Shown here one piece after another: positions 17,392 through 25,788 of a stretch of 64,000 nt of DNA. The notes below the pieces were generated by a model. That model made no database searches and was not told the origin of the DNA. It worked only from the letters and a program-made list of their open reading frames with translations. This DNA is from Caballeronia fortuita (lineage in GTDB: Bacteria; Pseudomonadota; Gammaproteobacteria; Burkholderiales; Burkholderiaceae). The stretch spans positions 342,950 to 406,949 of the forward strand of contig NZ_FCNX02000004.1 in assembly GCF_001544835.2 (NCBI RefSeq), read 5' to 3'. How positions within the stretch are numbered: position 1 is the first letter of the stretch; every line of letters starts with the position of its first letter. Both the position numbers and the translations under genes were made by a program.

Positions 17392-18264
17392 GTGCCCCGC
17401 CCGAACAACCACGATCCGATCGAATACCGGGCTTTCACGCTCGACGACATCCCCGCGGCGCATGCGTTGTCGGCGTCCGTCAAATGGCGGCATCGCGCGG
17501 ACGACTGGCGGTTCGCGGCGCGTATCGGCAGCGGCTTCGCGGCGGTCGACAGCGAAGGCGCGCTTGTCGGCACGGCGCTCGCATTTCAGTTCGGCACGGA
17601 CGCGGCGACGCTCGGCATGTTCATCGTGGCGCCGGAGCATCAGCGGCGCGGCATAGGACGCGCCCTGCTCGACAGGCTTCGTGCGAAGTTCGATTCGCGC
17701 ATGCTGCTGGTCCATGCATCGAACGAAGGCAGGCCCTTGTGCGAGGCACGTGGCTTCGCTTACATCGACACCGTTCATCAACATCAGGGCGCGGCGTTTC
17801 AGCCGCCGCTCGTTTCGCTGCCGCCGGGCGAACGGCTGCGCCCGATCGGCGCGAAAGATACGCCGCGTCTTGCCGCGCTGGCATCGCGTGCGAGCGGGCT
17901 GGACCGCACCGAGCTGATGCCGCCGTTGCTCGATATCGCGAGCGGCATCGCGCTCGATCGCGACGGCGAGCTGATCGGCTTCGCGCTCTTTCGGCGCTTC
18001 GGCGACGGTCATGTGATCGGCCCGGTCATCGCGCCCGAATCGCCCGGTCAGAGCCGTGCGAAAGCATTGATCAGCTACTGGCTCGCGCTGAACGCGGGCA
18101 TGTTCGTGCGCGTCGATACGCCGTTGCGATATGGGCTATCGTCGTGGCTCGAAGGGCTCGGCCTGCCGCTCGTCGATACGATCGATCAGATGGCCGCCAA
18201 TGGCAAGCCATCATCCGATGCGACGCTCGTGCAGTTCGCGCTGACGAGTCAGGCGGTGTGGTGA
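17392..18264 (+). CDS. GNAT family N-acetyltransferase with two GNAT-like halves
   Basis: A 290-residue protein starting with GTG behind an excellent ribosome site (GAGGAGG, four bases upstream). The N-terminal half has the acetyl-CoA motif A, MFIVAPEHQRRGIGRALLDRL, near residues 75-95, then the ARGFAYIDT tail typical of GNAT. The C-terminal half (about 150-280) looks like a degenerate second GNAT domain with GFALFRRFGDGHVIGPVIAPE and lacks the Q/R-x-x-G-x-G/A loop. It would acetylate an amine or amino-acid derivative. Divergent from the aldehyde dehydrogenase, it might detoxify or modify an intermediate of that pathway. Confidence 0.82.
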   Translation: MPRPNNHDPIEYRAFTLDDIPAAHALSASVKWRHRADDWRFAARIGSGFAAVDSEGALVGTALAFQFGTDAATLGMFIVAPEHQRRGIGRALLDRLRAKFDSRMLLVHASNEGRPLCEARGFAYIDTVHQHQGAAFQPPLVSLPPGERLRPIGAKDTPRLAALASRASGLDRTELMPPLLDIASGIALDRDGELIGFALFRRFGDGHVIGPVIAPESPGQSRAKALISYWLALNAGMFVRVDTPLRYGLSSWLEGLGLPLVDTIDQMAANGKPSSDATLVQFALTSQAVW

Positions 18265-18295
18265 TCGGGCTTCGCGCGCGCCGCCGAAGTCGAAA

Positions 18296-19495
18296 CTACG
18301 ATGCCGACACCGAACGCTCGCGCTGCCAGCAACGCAACCCGAACAGCGGCACGACGCCGTAAGCGTGATCGAGCATGTCGGAGAGCAGACTCTCGTAACG
18401 CTCCCAGCGTATCTCGTCGATGAAAAGGCATATCTCCAGCGCGACGACCGCGGTCGTCGATTGCACATGACGAATCACGAGCGGCATGTCGCGCCGCACC
18501 GCCGGATGCTCGCGAAAATACGCACCGAGATAGATGCGATATAAACCGAGATTCGTGCGGCGCTCGCCTTCCTCCATTGCGAGCGGTTGCGGAATCGATT
18601 CGCGCAGCCGCGCGAGCAATGCATCGTCGGGATAGCGGATGGTGTCCACGTCGAAGTGAATCGCGTGCCGCAGACGACGCGCGCCCGATGCGATCATCCC
18701 GCGCCAGTTCTTCACGCTGTTCGTCAACAGAAGCTGGCTCGGCAGCATGACGATGGTGTTGTCGAAGTTGCGCACCTTGATCGTGTTCAACGCGATGTCG
18801 ATCACGACGCCATCGGCGACATAACCCGGCACTTCGATCCAGTCGCCCACGCGCAGCATGTCGTAAGCCGCAAGCTGAATGCTCGCGACGAAACCGAGCA
18901 GCGAATCGCGAAAGATGATGATGAGCAGCGCCGTGATCGCCGACAGACCCGTCAGCAGATAGACGGGCGATCGTTCCAGCAATAACGACACGACCGCGAT
19001 CAGCGCGATCAGATATACGACGATCGTCGCGATCTGCAGAAAGCTCTTGATGGGCCGCTCGCCCGCGGACGGGAAGTGACTGTATCGCTCGTCGATGCTG
19101 TCACGCAATGCAAGCGCCGCGCGCACCAGCGTGTACACCATGTAGCAGGCCGCGAGAATCGCAAGGGGCTTGCCGAGCGCGGGGATGATCGGAAACGTGA
19201 GACCGGTGAGCAGCGGCGCGGACGCGTAGATGATTCCCGCCGGCACGAGCGGCGCAAGCCGATGAAACACGCGATGACGCTGTGCCGCGACCAGCCACAT
19301 GCGCCCTTTCTTGCGTGCGAGCCGGCTGACGACAAGAAGCATGACCGAACGGGTCACGTAGTAGCAGATGACGCTCGCGAGCAGAATGCCCAGCAGCATC
19401 GCGGCCACGATCAGGGTCGCGACGAGCCAGCTCTCGGTGGCGACGTGGACCTGCCAGTCCGGTCCCACTTCGAAATGCAAGGTGTTGCCGAACAT
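18296..19495 (-). CDS. MscS-family mechanosensitive channel, YbdG-like
   Basis: A 399-residue inner-membrane protein. About five N-terminal hydrophobic segments are followed by the MscS core: a glycine/alanine-rich pore helix (LLTGLSAITALLIIIFRDSLL), then GDWIEVPGYVADGVVIDIALNTIKVRN and NSVKNWRGM. The insertion in the beta domain and the NWRGM motif match E. coli YbdG (MscM-type miniconductance channel) rather than MscS itself. Role: release of osmolytes on hypo-osmotic shock. Convergent with the GNAT gene. Confidence 0.88.
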   Translation of the reverse strand: MFGNTLHFEVGPDWQVHVATESWLVATLIVAAMLLGILLASVICYYVTRSVMLLVVSRLARKKGRMWLVAAQRHRVFHRLAPLVPAGIIYASAPLLTGLTFPIIPALGKPLAILAACYMVYTLVRAALALRDSIDERYSHFPSAGERPIKSFLQIATIVVYLIALIAVVSLLLERSPVYLLTGLSAITALLIIIFRDSLLGFVASIQLAAYDMLRVGDWIEVPGYVADGVVIDIALNTIKVRNFDNTIVMLPSQLLLTNSVKNWRGMIASGARRLRHAIHFDVDTIRYPDDALLARLRESIPQPLAMEEGERRTNLGLYRIYLGAYFREHPAVRRDMPLVIRHVQSTTAVVALEICLFIDEIRWERYESLLSDMLDHAYGVVPLFGLRCWQRERSVSAS

Positions 19496-19640
19496 GGACG
19501 CTCCCCGTGGGCGAACCGATGTGATTGTTCAGGCGAATCGGACGTGACGCTTGCTGTGCGGAATATTGTAGTAGTGTCGCTGGCATTATCGACAGTGAAA
19601 CGATGCCTGCGCGCCCCTTCGCTTCTCACGATTTTCCCGC

Positions 19641-19646
19641 TACAAT
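19641..19646 (+). promoter_or_regulatory. Probable -10 box for tRNA-Leu
   Basis: TACAAT lies 12 bases before the mature tRNA 5' end, a fitting position for a stable-RNA promoter. The -35 region (TTCGCT at 19618-19623) is poor. Confidence 0.4.
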
Positions 19647-19657
19647 TCGGTCCCCTT

Positions 19658-19742
19658 GCCCAGGTGGCGGAATTGGTAGACGCACTATCTTGAGGGGGTA
19701 GCGCCGCGAGGCGTTCGGGTTCGAGTCCCGACCTGGGCACCA
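19658..19742 (+). tRNA. tRNA-Leu (anticodon GAG)
   Basis: An 85-nt cloverleaf: acceptor stem GCCCAGG (19658-19664) pairs with CCTGGGC (19732-19738); the discriminator A and an encoded CCA end the gene. The D arm includes AATTGGTAGACGC. The anticodon stem CTATC/GGTAG (one T-G wobble) encloses loop TTGAGGG, with anticodon GAG at 19692-19694. A long variable arm (GCGCCGCGAGGCGT region) and the T arm GTTCGAGTC are as expected for a class II leucine tRNA. It reads CUC and CUU. The LysR gene on the other strand ends inside it. Confidence 0.97.
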
Positions 19743-20704
19743 GTCTTCTTCTCTTCCTTGCGGCCCGCTCGCGCCTTGGGCGTCTCCGGCGGCGCGGTCA
19801 ACCCCGCGACAGCCGCGCCCGACTGCATCAAGAACTCCCTGAACGCATTCGCGACCTGAGGCAGCCTGCGCTCCGACATATGCACGACATGCCACGCGCG
19901 TTCTATCGGCGTCGCCGGCACGGGCAATGTCGCGAGCAGACCGGCCTGCATCTCGAGCGCGCACGCATGCAGTGATAGAAACGCGACGCCGAGCCCCGCT
20001 TCGACGAGCTGCTTGATCGCCTCGTTGCTCGATAGCTCCGATGCAGCATGCAGCTTCAATCCCGCTTCCTTGAAAAGCCCTTCGATCGCGACGCGTGTGC
20101 CCGAGCCGCGCTCTCTCACGAGCAGATTCGCCGCTTCGACATCGGTCAGATCGAGACGCTTCGCGCGCATCAACGGATGCGACGGCGCGGCGACGAACGC
20201 CATCGGATGCTTCGCGAACGCGGCGGCGCTCGTACGCAATTCGCGCGGCTGCCGGCCCATGATCGCGAGATCGATCTCGTTCGTCGCGAGCATGCGCACG
20301 ATGTCATCGCGATTGCCGATGCGAAATTGCAGCTTCACGCCAGGCCGTTCCTTCGTGAAGCGCACGAGCAGCGGCGGCACGAGATATTCCGCCGTCGTGA
20401 TCGCACCGATGCGCAACGTGCCACCCAGTTCGCCGCGCAATGCCGCAACCTCTTCGCCAGCCTCGTTCCACAGGCTCAGAATTTCGTTCGCATAGCGCGC
20501 CATCACTTCGCCCGCGGCCGTGAGCTGCACTTCGCGGCCGACGCGGCGCAAGAGCGGCGTGCCCGCCGCCTCGCCCAAGAGCGAAATCTGCAGCGACACG
20601 GCCGGCTGCGTGAGATGCAGTTCATCGGCCGCGCCCGAAATGCTGCCCACGCGCGCGACGGTCTGCAGCGTGCGCAATTGACGGAAGGTCGTCGTCTTTA
20701 ACAT
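19685..20704 (-). CDS. LysR family transcriptional regulator (CbbR/CysB-like), 3' end inside tRNA-Leu
   Basis: A 339-residue LysR protein. The N-terminal winged HTH is TFRQLRTLQTVARVGSISGAADELHLTQPAVSLQI; the co-inducer domain begins about residue 93 with LRIGAITTAEYLVPPLL. The regular LysR fold ends near residue 305, and the frame then continues through a Lys/Arg-rich tail into sequence antisense to the tRNA (the last 18 residues). The domain style fits CbbR-like regulators. It is divergent from the NDH-2-like gene and probably controls it; the spacer is AT-rich. Confidence 0.88.
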   Translation of the reverse strand: MLKTTTFRQLRTLQTVARVGSISGAADELHLTQPAVSLQISLLGEAAGTPLLRRVGREVQLTAAGEVMARYANEILSLWNEAGEEVAALRGELGGTLRIGAITTAEYLVPPLLVRFTKERPGVKLQFRIGNRDDIVRMLATNEIDLAIMGRQPRELRTSAAAFAKHPMAFVAAPSHPLMRAKRLDLTDVEAANLLVRERGSGTRVAIEGLFKEAGLKLHAASELSSNEAIKQLVEAGLGVAFLSLHACALEMQAGLLATLPVPATPIERAWHVVHMSERRLPQVANAFREFLMQSGAAVAGLTAPPETPKARAGRKEEKKTGAQVGTRTRTPRGATPSR

Positions 20705-20819
20705 TAGTGAAAACTTATGAGTCGGCGATAAATACTAAATAGCGCAAATGTTTTCGCGACCTTATATTTTTTCCGACGAGGTAGTCAAGCATTCAGACAG
20801 CACTTCCGGGAGAGCCATG

Positions 20820-22169
20820 ATGTTGAATTCTTATGCACGGCGCCAGGTGGATTCGCCCCATCGCATCGTCATCGTGGGCGGCGGCGCAGCCGGTCTCGAA
20901 CTCGCGACGCGTCTCGGCAACAGCGCCGGCAAGCGCAAGCGCGCGGACGTGATTCTCGTCGACCGCTTTCCGACGCACTTCTGGAAGCCGCTTCTGCACG
21001 AAGTCGCTTCAGGACAGATCGATGCGTCGAGCCATCAGATCGATTACGCCGCGCACGCGAAGTGGAATCACTTCCGCTTCGAACAAGGTGCGCTCGCGAA
21101 CATCGATCGCGGCCGACGGGAAATCGTCATCGGCGAGACGACCGATAGTGACGGCCGCCCGCTGTTGCCGAAGCGCACGCTCGCATTCGATACGCTCGTG
21201 CTCGCGCTCGGCAGCGTGACGAACTTCTTTTCGATTCCGGGCGCGGAGCAGCATGCGCTGACGCTGGAAACCGTGGAGCAGGCGGAGACGTTCAGGCGGC
21301 GTCTCTTGTCGAGCCTGCTGCGTTCGAGCCGCGCGCGGCAGGCGGCGCCCGGCGCGGCGAGCGCGCCCGTTTCGGTGACGGTGATCGGCGGCGGTGCGAC
21401 GGGCGTCGAACTGGCGGCGGCGTTGCGCGGCTCGGCGGAAATGCTGCGCGACTATCACCTCGCATCGCTCGATCCGGCGCGCGACATCCGCATCCGTCTG
21501 CTCGAAGGCGCGCCGCACGTGCTGCCCGCGCTGCCCGAGCGCATTTCGACGCGCGCTCAGGACGTGCTCGCGGGACTCGGCGTGGAAGTGCGGCTCGGTT
21601 GCCGCGTGCGTTCGGTCGATGCGAATGCCGTGTCGACGGCGGACGGCGAGACGCTCGCGAGCGACATCACGATCTGGGCCGCGGGCGTCGAAGGTCCGCC
21701 CGTGCTGCGCACGCTCGCGGGCTTGCCGCTGAACCGGCTCGGACAAGTGATCGTCGATGCAACCTTGCAGATCGAACCCGGCTCAGGCATCTACGCGATG
21801 GGCGATTGCGCCGCGTGCCCCGCATCGAAAGGCGATGCGCTCGTACCGCCGCGCGCGCAGGCCGCGTGGCAGCAAGCCGTCTATCTCGCCGATGCCCTGG
21901 CACGCCGCCTCGACGATCGCGCCGTGCCGCGCTTCGCTTATCGCGATCAAGGCACGCTGATATCGTTCGGGCGCGCGGGCGCGGCGGGCGCGCTGATGAG
22001 CGAGCTTCTGCGCCGGCCGCTGTTCATCGACGGATGGTTCGCGGCCTCGTGCTACCGGCATCTGTATCGCCGGCACATCATGGGGCTCACCGGCGTGAAG
22101 CGCGCGGCAATGTACGCTGCGAGCCAATGGCTGCGCGAACGCGTGCGGCCGACGGTAAAGCTGAACTGA
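20820..22169 (+). CDS. NAD(P)/FAD-dependent oxidoreductase, type II NADH dehydrogenase-like
   Basis: About 449 residues. IVIVGGGAAGLELATRLG near the N-terminus binds FAD; VTVIGGGATGVELAAAL near residue 185 binds NADH; IYAMGDCAACP near 325 is the conserved flavin-contact motif of NDH-2 enzymes; a C-terminal amphipathic stretch (LYRRHIMGLTGVKRAAMYA) would anchor it to the membrane. Such enzymes oxidise NADH and reduce quinone without pumping protons. GGAG at 20809-20812 favours the ATG at 20820; an ATG at 20817 is equally in frame, and an open frame upstream to 20748 has no support. Confidence 0.87.
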   Translation: MLNSYARRQVDSPHRIVIVGGGAAGLELATRLGNSAGKRKRADVILVDRFPTHFWKPLLHEVASGQIDASSHQIDYAAHAKWNHFRFEQGALANIDRGRREIVIGETTDSDGRPLLPKRTLAFDTLVLALGSVTNFFSIPGAEQHALTLETVEQAETFRRRLLSSLLRSSRARQAAPGAASAPVSVTVIGGGATGVELAAALRGSAEMLRDYHLASLDPARDIRIRLLEGAPHVLPALPERISTRAQDVLAGLGVEVRLGCRVRSVDANAVSTADGETLASDITIWAAGVEGPPVLRTLAGLPLNRLGQVIVDATLQIEPGSGIYAMGDCAACPASKGDALVPPRAQAAWQQAVYLADALARRLDDRAVPRFAYRDQGTLISFGRAGAAGALMSELLRRPLFIDGWFAASCYRHLYRRHIMGLTGVKRAAMYAASQWLRERVRPTVKLN

Positions 22170-22176
22170 CGCGAAC

Positions 22177-22425
22177 TCAGCGCATCGCGACGGCTTCGCC
22201 GGACTGCGTGCGGCCGGACACGAGGCATTGCGATCTGAACGCGTCGCGCTGGCTGCTCGCGGCAGCCTGGCTGAAGCCCTTGCCGAGCGCGTCGAACTCG
22301 ACCTGCGCCGCGCTCTGCGCACACGACGACGCGGCGATGTCGCGTCCCTGCGCGTGTAGCATGGCGCGATCGGCGACGAGATAAGCAACGAGCGCGATTA
22401 CGACGGCCTTGAATGTTCTCTTCAT
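22177..22425 (-). CDS. Small exported protein of unknown function
   Basis: An 82-residue protein behind a strong ribosome site (AAGGAGAC). The N-terminus is a signal peptide (MKRTFKAVVIALVAYLVADR, with an AQG-like processing region), followed by a short mature part with two Cys (SSCAQSAAQ and RSQCLVSG) that could form a disulfide. No known domain is recognised. It is convergent with the NDH-2-like gene and divergent from the nuoM-type gene. The ribosome site and signal peptide make it a credible gene. Confidence 0.7.
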   Translation of the reverse strand: MKRTFKAVVIALVAYLVADRAMLHAQGRDIAASSCAQSAAQVEFDALGKGFSQAAASSQRDAFRSQCLVSGRTQSGEAVAMR

Positions 22426-22774
22426 GCTTGTCTCCTTGCGTTCTAGGCTAAGGGCCGCGCGGCTCCGGGCAAATCAGGGCAACCCCGGAGCGAACGCACG
22501 GTTTTTTCGACGCCGCGCCCGCCAAAGCGCCGATCCATGCGGGGATCGGCAACACTGTCAAGCCCGTTCGGCGCAATGAATTTGATACGCCGCAACGCAC
22601 AAAAATCTTTTCTTTTAGGGTATGCTCGTTAACCCTTAGGAATACGCCCAGACTGCGCACCCGCGAGCACGCCCCGCGCACTCTTCCCGCCTTACATTCC
22701 ACTGTCACCGCGCCCGTTTCGCGAATAACCGTTCGCGCGATGGCCGCGCTTTGCGTCTGATTTCGACCAAGCCC
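22426..22774. other. 349-bp divergent intergenic region upstream of the nuoM-type gene
   Basis: No credible coding sequence. It holds one clear hairpin, GCCGATCC (22529-22536), loop ATGCGG, GGATCGGC (22543-22550), with no T-run on either side. Further right is an AT-rich stretch (about 22590-22650) including TATGCT and an imperfect inverted TTAGGGT / AACCCTTA pair around 22616-22639 that could be an operator or promoter. Nothing else is recognised. Confidence 0.4.
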
Positions 22775-24307
22775 ATGCACCTGCCGTCAGTTCTCAGCTT
22801 TCTCATCTGGATTCCCGTCGTGTCGGGCATTTTCGTGCTGACGTTCAGCGCGTCGGCCACGCTCTCGCGCGCCGTCGCCCTGTTCGGCGCGGTGCTCGGC
22901 CTGCTGCCGGTCGTGCCGCTGCTGTCGCGCTTCGATGCCGCGTCGGGCGCGATGCAGTTCGTCGAGCGCGTCGAATGGCTGCCGCAGTTCGGCATCTCTT
23001 ACCACCTGGGTGTCGACGGCATTTCGCTGTGGTTCACCGTGCTGACCGCCGTGACGACGCTCATTATCTTCGTCGCGTCGTGGAAGTCGGTCACGAAGCA
23101 GGTCGCGCAGTACTACGGCGCGTTTCTCGTGCTCTCGGGGTGCATGCAGGGCGTGTTCGCATCGCTCGACGGCATGCTGTTCTTCGTGTTCTTCGAGGCG
23201 TCGCTGATTCCGCTGTATCTGCTGATCGGCACGTGGGGCGGCGAGCGGCGCGTGTACGCGGCCATTCGCTTCTTCTTTTTCTCGCTGCTCGGCTCGCTTG
23301 CAATGCTGGCCGCGCTGATCTATCTGTGGACGCAGGCCCATACCTTCGACATCGACGCATGGCGTCAGCTCAAGCTTGGCTTCACGCCGCAGATCGTCGT
23401 CTTCATCTGCCTGCTCGCGGCTTTCTCGGTCAAGGTGCCGATGTGGCCGGTGCATACGTGGCTGCCCGACGTGAACTCGGAAGGCCCGACGGGCGCGGCA
23501 GTGCTGCTCGGCATGCTGAAGATCGGCGGCTACGGCATGCTGCGCTACGTGTTGCCGATCGTGCCCGATGCCGCGCACTTCTTCGCCCCGGCGATGATCG
23601 CGCTCGCGCTCGTCGCCGTGATCTACGGCAGCCTCGTCGCGCTCGCGCAAACCGACATGCGCAAGCTGCTCGCGTATTCGGCGGTGGCGCACATGGGTCT
23701 CGTGACGCTCGGCCTCTTCACTTTCGACCGCCTCGGCACCGAAGGCGCGGTCGTGCAGATGCTGTCGTACGGCATCGTGTCCGGCGCGATGCTGCTGTGC
23801 ACCGGCGTGCTCGTCGAGCGCACCAAAAACGGCTCGATCGATGCCTACGGCGGCGTCGCCAACACGATGCCCCGCTTCGCCGTCTGCGCGATGCTGTTCT
23901 CGATGGCCAACGTCGGCCTGCCGGGCACGTCGGGTTTCGTCGGCGAATTTCTGGTGCTGATGGGCGCAATCCGCCTGAACTTCTGGATCGGCGCGGCGGC
24001 TGCGACGTCGCTGATCCTGAGCGCGGCCTACACGCTCTGGATGGTCAAGCGCGTGATCTTCGGCGCGGTGAAGAACGAGCGCGTGGCGGGCCTGCGCGAT
24101 CTCGGCAAGCGCGAACTCGTGCTGTTCGGCGCGATGGCCGTGCTCGTGCTCGGCATCGGCGTGCATCCGAAGACGTTCACGGACGCGATGGGCCCGTCCG
24201 TCGAAAGCCTGCTCTCCGCGGTACAAAGCTCGACGCTGCCGGACGACGCCAGCGCGCCGTCCTACAACGCGCGCCGCGACGCCGCTTCAGAGCGCACGCC
24301 GGGCTGA
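22775..24307 (+). CDS. nuoM: NADH-quinone oxidoreductase subunit M paralogue, encoded alone
   Basis: A 510-residue, 14-TM antiporter-like proton pump subunit. Conserved charged residues of NuoM are present: Glu in FFEASLIPLYLLIGTWGG, Lys in AAFSVKVPMWPVHTWLPD, and Lys in GMLKIGGYGMLRY; SEGPTGAAVLL replaces the usual EAPTGGSVVLA and is one residue shorter. In a complex I operon nuoM sits between nuoL and nuoN; neither is here. The neighbours are an NDH-2-like dehydrogenase and a symporter. It is either a paralogue that works with another partner or a spare copy. A TTG 24 bases upstream is a possible alternative start; no good ribosome site is seen for either. Confidence 0.85.
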   Translation: MHLPSVLSFLIWIPVVSGIFVLTFSASATLSRAVALFGAVLGLLPVVPLLSRFDAASGAMQFVERVEWLPQFGISYHLGVDGISLWFTVLTAVTTLIIFVASWKSVTKQVAQYYGAFLVLSGCMQGVFASLDGMLFFVFFEASLIPLYLLIGTWGGERRVYAAIRFFFFSLLGSLAMLAALIYLWTQAHTFDIDAWRQLKLGFTPQIVVFICLLAAFSVKVPMWPVHTWLPDVNSEGPTGAAVLLGMLKIGGYGMLRYVLPIVPDAAHFFAPAMIALALVAVIYGSLVALAQTDMRKLLAYSAVAHMGLVTLGLFTFDRLGTEGAVVQMLSYGIVSGAMLLCTGVLVERTKNGSIDAYGGVANTMPRFAVCAMLFSMANVGLPGTSGFVGEFLVLMGAIRLNFWIGAAAATSLILSAAYTLWMVKRVIFGAVKNERVAGLRDLGKRELVLFGAMAVLVLGIGVHPKTFTDAMGPSVESLLSAVQSSTLPDDASAPSYNARRDAASERTPG

Positions 24308-24471
24308 TCTCCGGCAGAACTCGTAGGACGCCGCTAACATTTCCGGTGTTCGCGGACACATGCTGCCGCGGCGCCGCTCTATACTGAACGGCGCCGCTTT
24401 CGTTTTGCGCGCCCGTTCCATCCGAATTTGAAATTGCAATCGTACGATTCGCAGTCAATGGAGGCCTGGAC

Positions 24472-25776
24472 ATGAAGAAGAATTCCGCAGCCATCTGGAT
24501 TCTCGCCGCGATGATCATCGGTATCGGCGTCGGCTACATGATCTTCACGAGCTTCCCCGACAAGAAAACCGCCACCGAGATCGCCGGCTACATCTCACTC
24601 GTATCCGACGTCTTCCTGCGCCTCATCAAGATGCTGATCGGGCCGCTCGTGTTCTCCACGCTCGTCGTCGGCATCGCGCACATGGGCGACGCCGCCTCGG
24701 TCGGGCGCGTGTTCGCCAAGGCGCTCGGCTGGTTCCTGACCGCGTCGCTCATCTCGCTGCTGCTCGGCCTGCTGATGTCGAATCTGCTCAAGCCCGGCGA
24801 CAACCTCGGGCTGCCGCTGCCGGATATCGGCGCGTCGGCGAATCTCGCCACGTCGAAGTTCACGTTGAAGGATTTCGTGAGCCACATGGTGCCGCGCTCG
24901 TTCGCCGAAGCGATGGCCAACAACGAGATCCTGCAGATCGTCGTGTTCTCGATGTTCTTCGGCGTCGCGCTCGCCGCGCTCGGCGAACGCGGCAAGATTC
25001 TGCTCGCCGCGATCGATCAGCTCTCGCACGTGATGCTCAAGATTACCGGCTACGTGATGAAACTCGCGCCCCTTGCGGTGCTCGCCGCGATGGCCGCCAC
25101 CGTCGCGGTCAACGGGCTCACCATTTTGCTGAAATTCGCCGTCTTCATGGCCGATTTCTACGTGAGCCTCTTTCTGCTGTGGGGCCTGCTCGTGCTCGCG
25201 GGCTTCGTGTTCCTGCGCAGGCGCGTGTTCAGGCTGCTGTCGCTCATCAAGGAAGCGTTCATGCTGTCGTTCGCGACCGCGAGTTCCGAAGCGGCGTATC
25301 CGAAGATCCTCGACGCGCTTGACCGCTTCGGCGTGAAGCGCAAGATCTCCAGCTTCGTGATGCCGATGGGTTACTCGTTCAACCTCGACGGCTCGATGAT
25401 GTACTGCACCTTCGCGACGCTCTTCATCGCGCAGGCATACAACATCCATCTGCCGATCAGCACGCAGATCACGATGCTGCTGATCCTCATGCTGACGTCG
25501 AAGGGCATGGCGGGCGTGCCGCGCGCATCGCTCGTCGTGATCGCGGCCACGCTCAATCACTTCAACATTCCCGAAGCCGGCCTGCTGCTGATACTCGGCG
25601 TCGATACGTTCCTCGACATGGGACGCTCCGCGACGAACGCGGTCGGCAACTCGATCGCGAGCGCAGTGGTCGCGAAGTGGGAAGGCGAACTGCTGCCGGA
25701 ATCGGAGGCGGCGGCGAACGCGGCGCGCATCGAGGCCGAACAGGAAGCCTCGATCGCGCATCCCGCCGAAGTCTGA
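24472..25776 (+). CDS. Dicarboxylate/amino acid:cation symporter (DAACS, GltP/DctA-like)
   Basis: A 434-residue inner-membrane symporter. A GGAGG ribosome site precedes the ATG. Family signatures are ATASSEAAYPKIL (serine-rich HP1 tip), MPMGYSFNLDGSMMY in TM7 (N-x-D-G-S in place of the usual NMDGT), SKGMAGVPRASLVV (HP2) and DTFLDMGRSATNAVGNS in TM8 with the substrate-binding Asp and Asn. It takes up glutamate, aspartate or C4-dicarboxylates with H+ or Na+. It is followed after 12 bases by a periplasmic amino-acid binding protein in the same direction, which is unusual for a secondary transporter. Confidence 0.9.
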   Translation: MKKNSAAIWILAAMIIGIGVGYMIFTSFPDKKTATEIAGYISLVSDVFLRLIKMLIGPLVFSTLVVGIAHMGDAASVGRVFAKALGWFLTASLISLLLGLLMSNLLKPGDNLGLPLPDIGASANLATSKFTLKDFVSHMVPRSFAEAMANNEILQIVVFSMFFGVALAALGERGKILLAAIDQLSHVMLKITGYVMKLAPLAVLAAMAATVAVNGLTILLKFAVFMADFYVSLFLLWGLLVLAGFVFLRRRVFRLLSLIKEAFMLSFATASSEAAYPKILDALDRFGVKRKISSFVMPMGYSFNLDGSMMYCTFATLFIAQAYNIHLPISTQITMLLILMLTSKGMAGVPRASLVVIAATLNHFNIPEAGLLLILGVDTFLDMGRSATNAVGNSIASAVVAKWEGELLPESEAAANAARIEAEQEASIAHPAEV

Positions 25777-25788
25777 CGGAGGCGAGCC

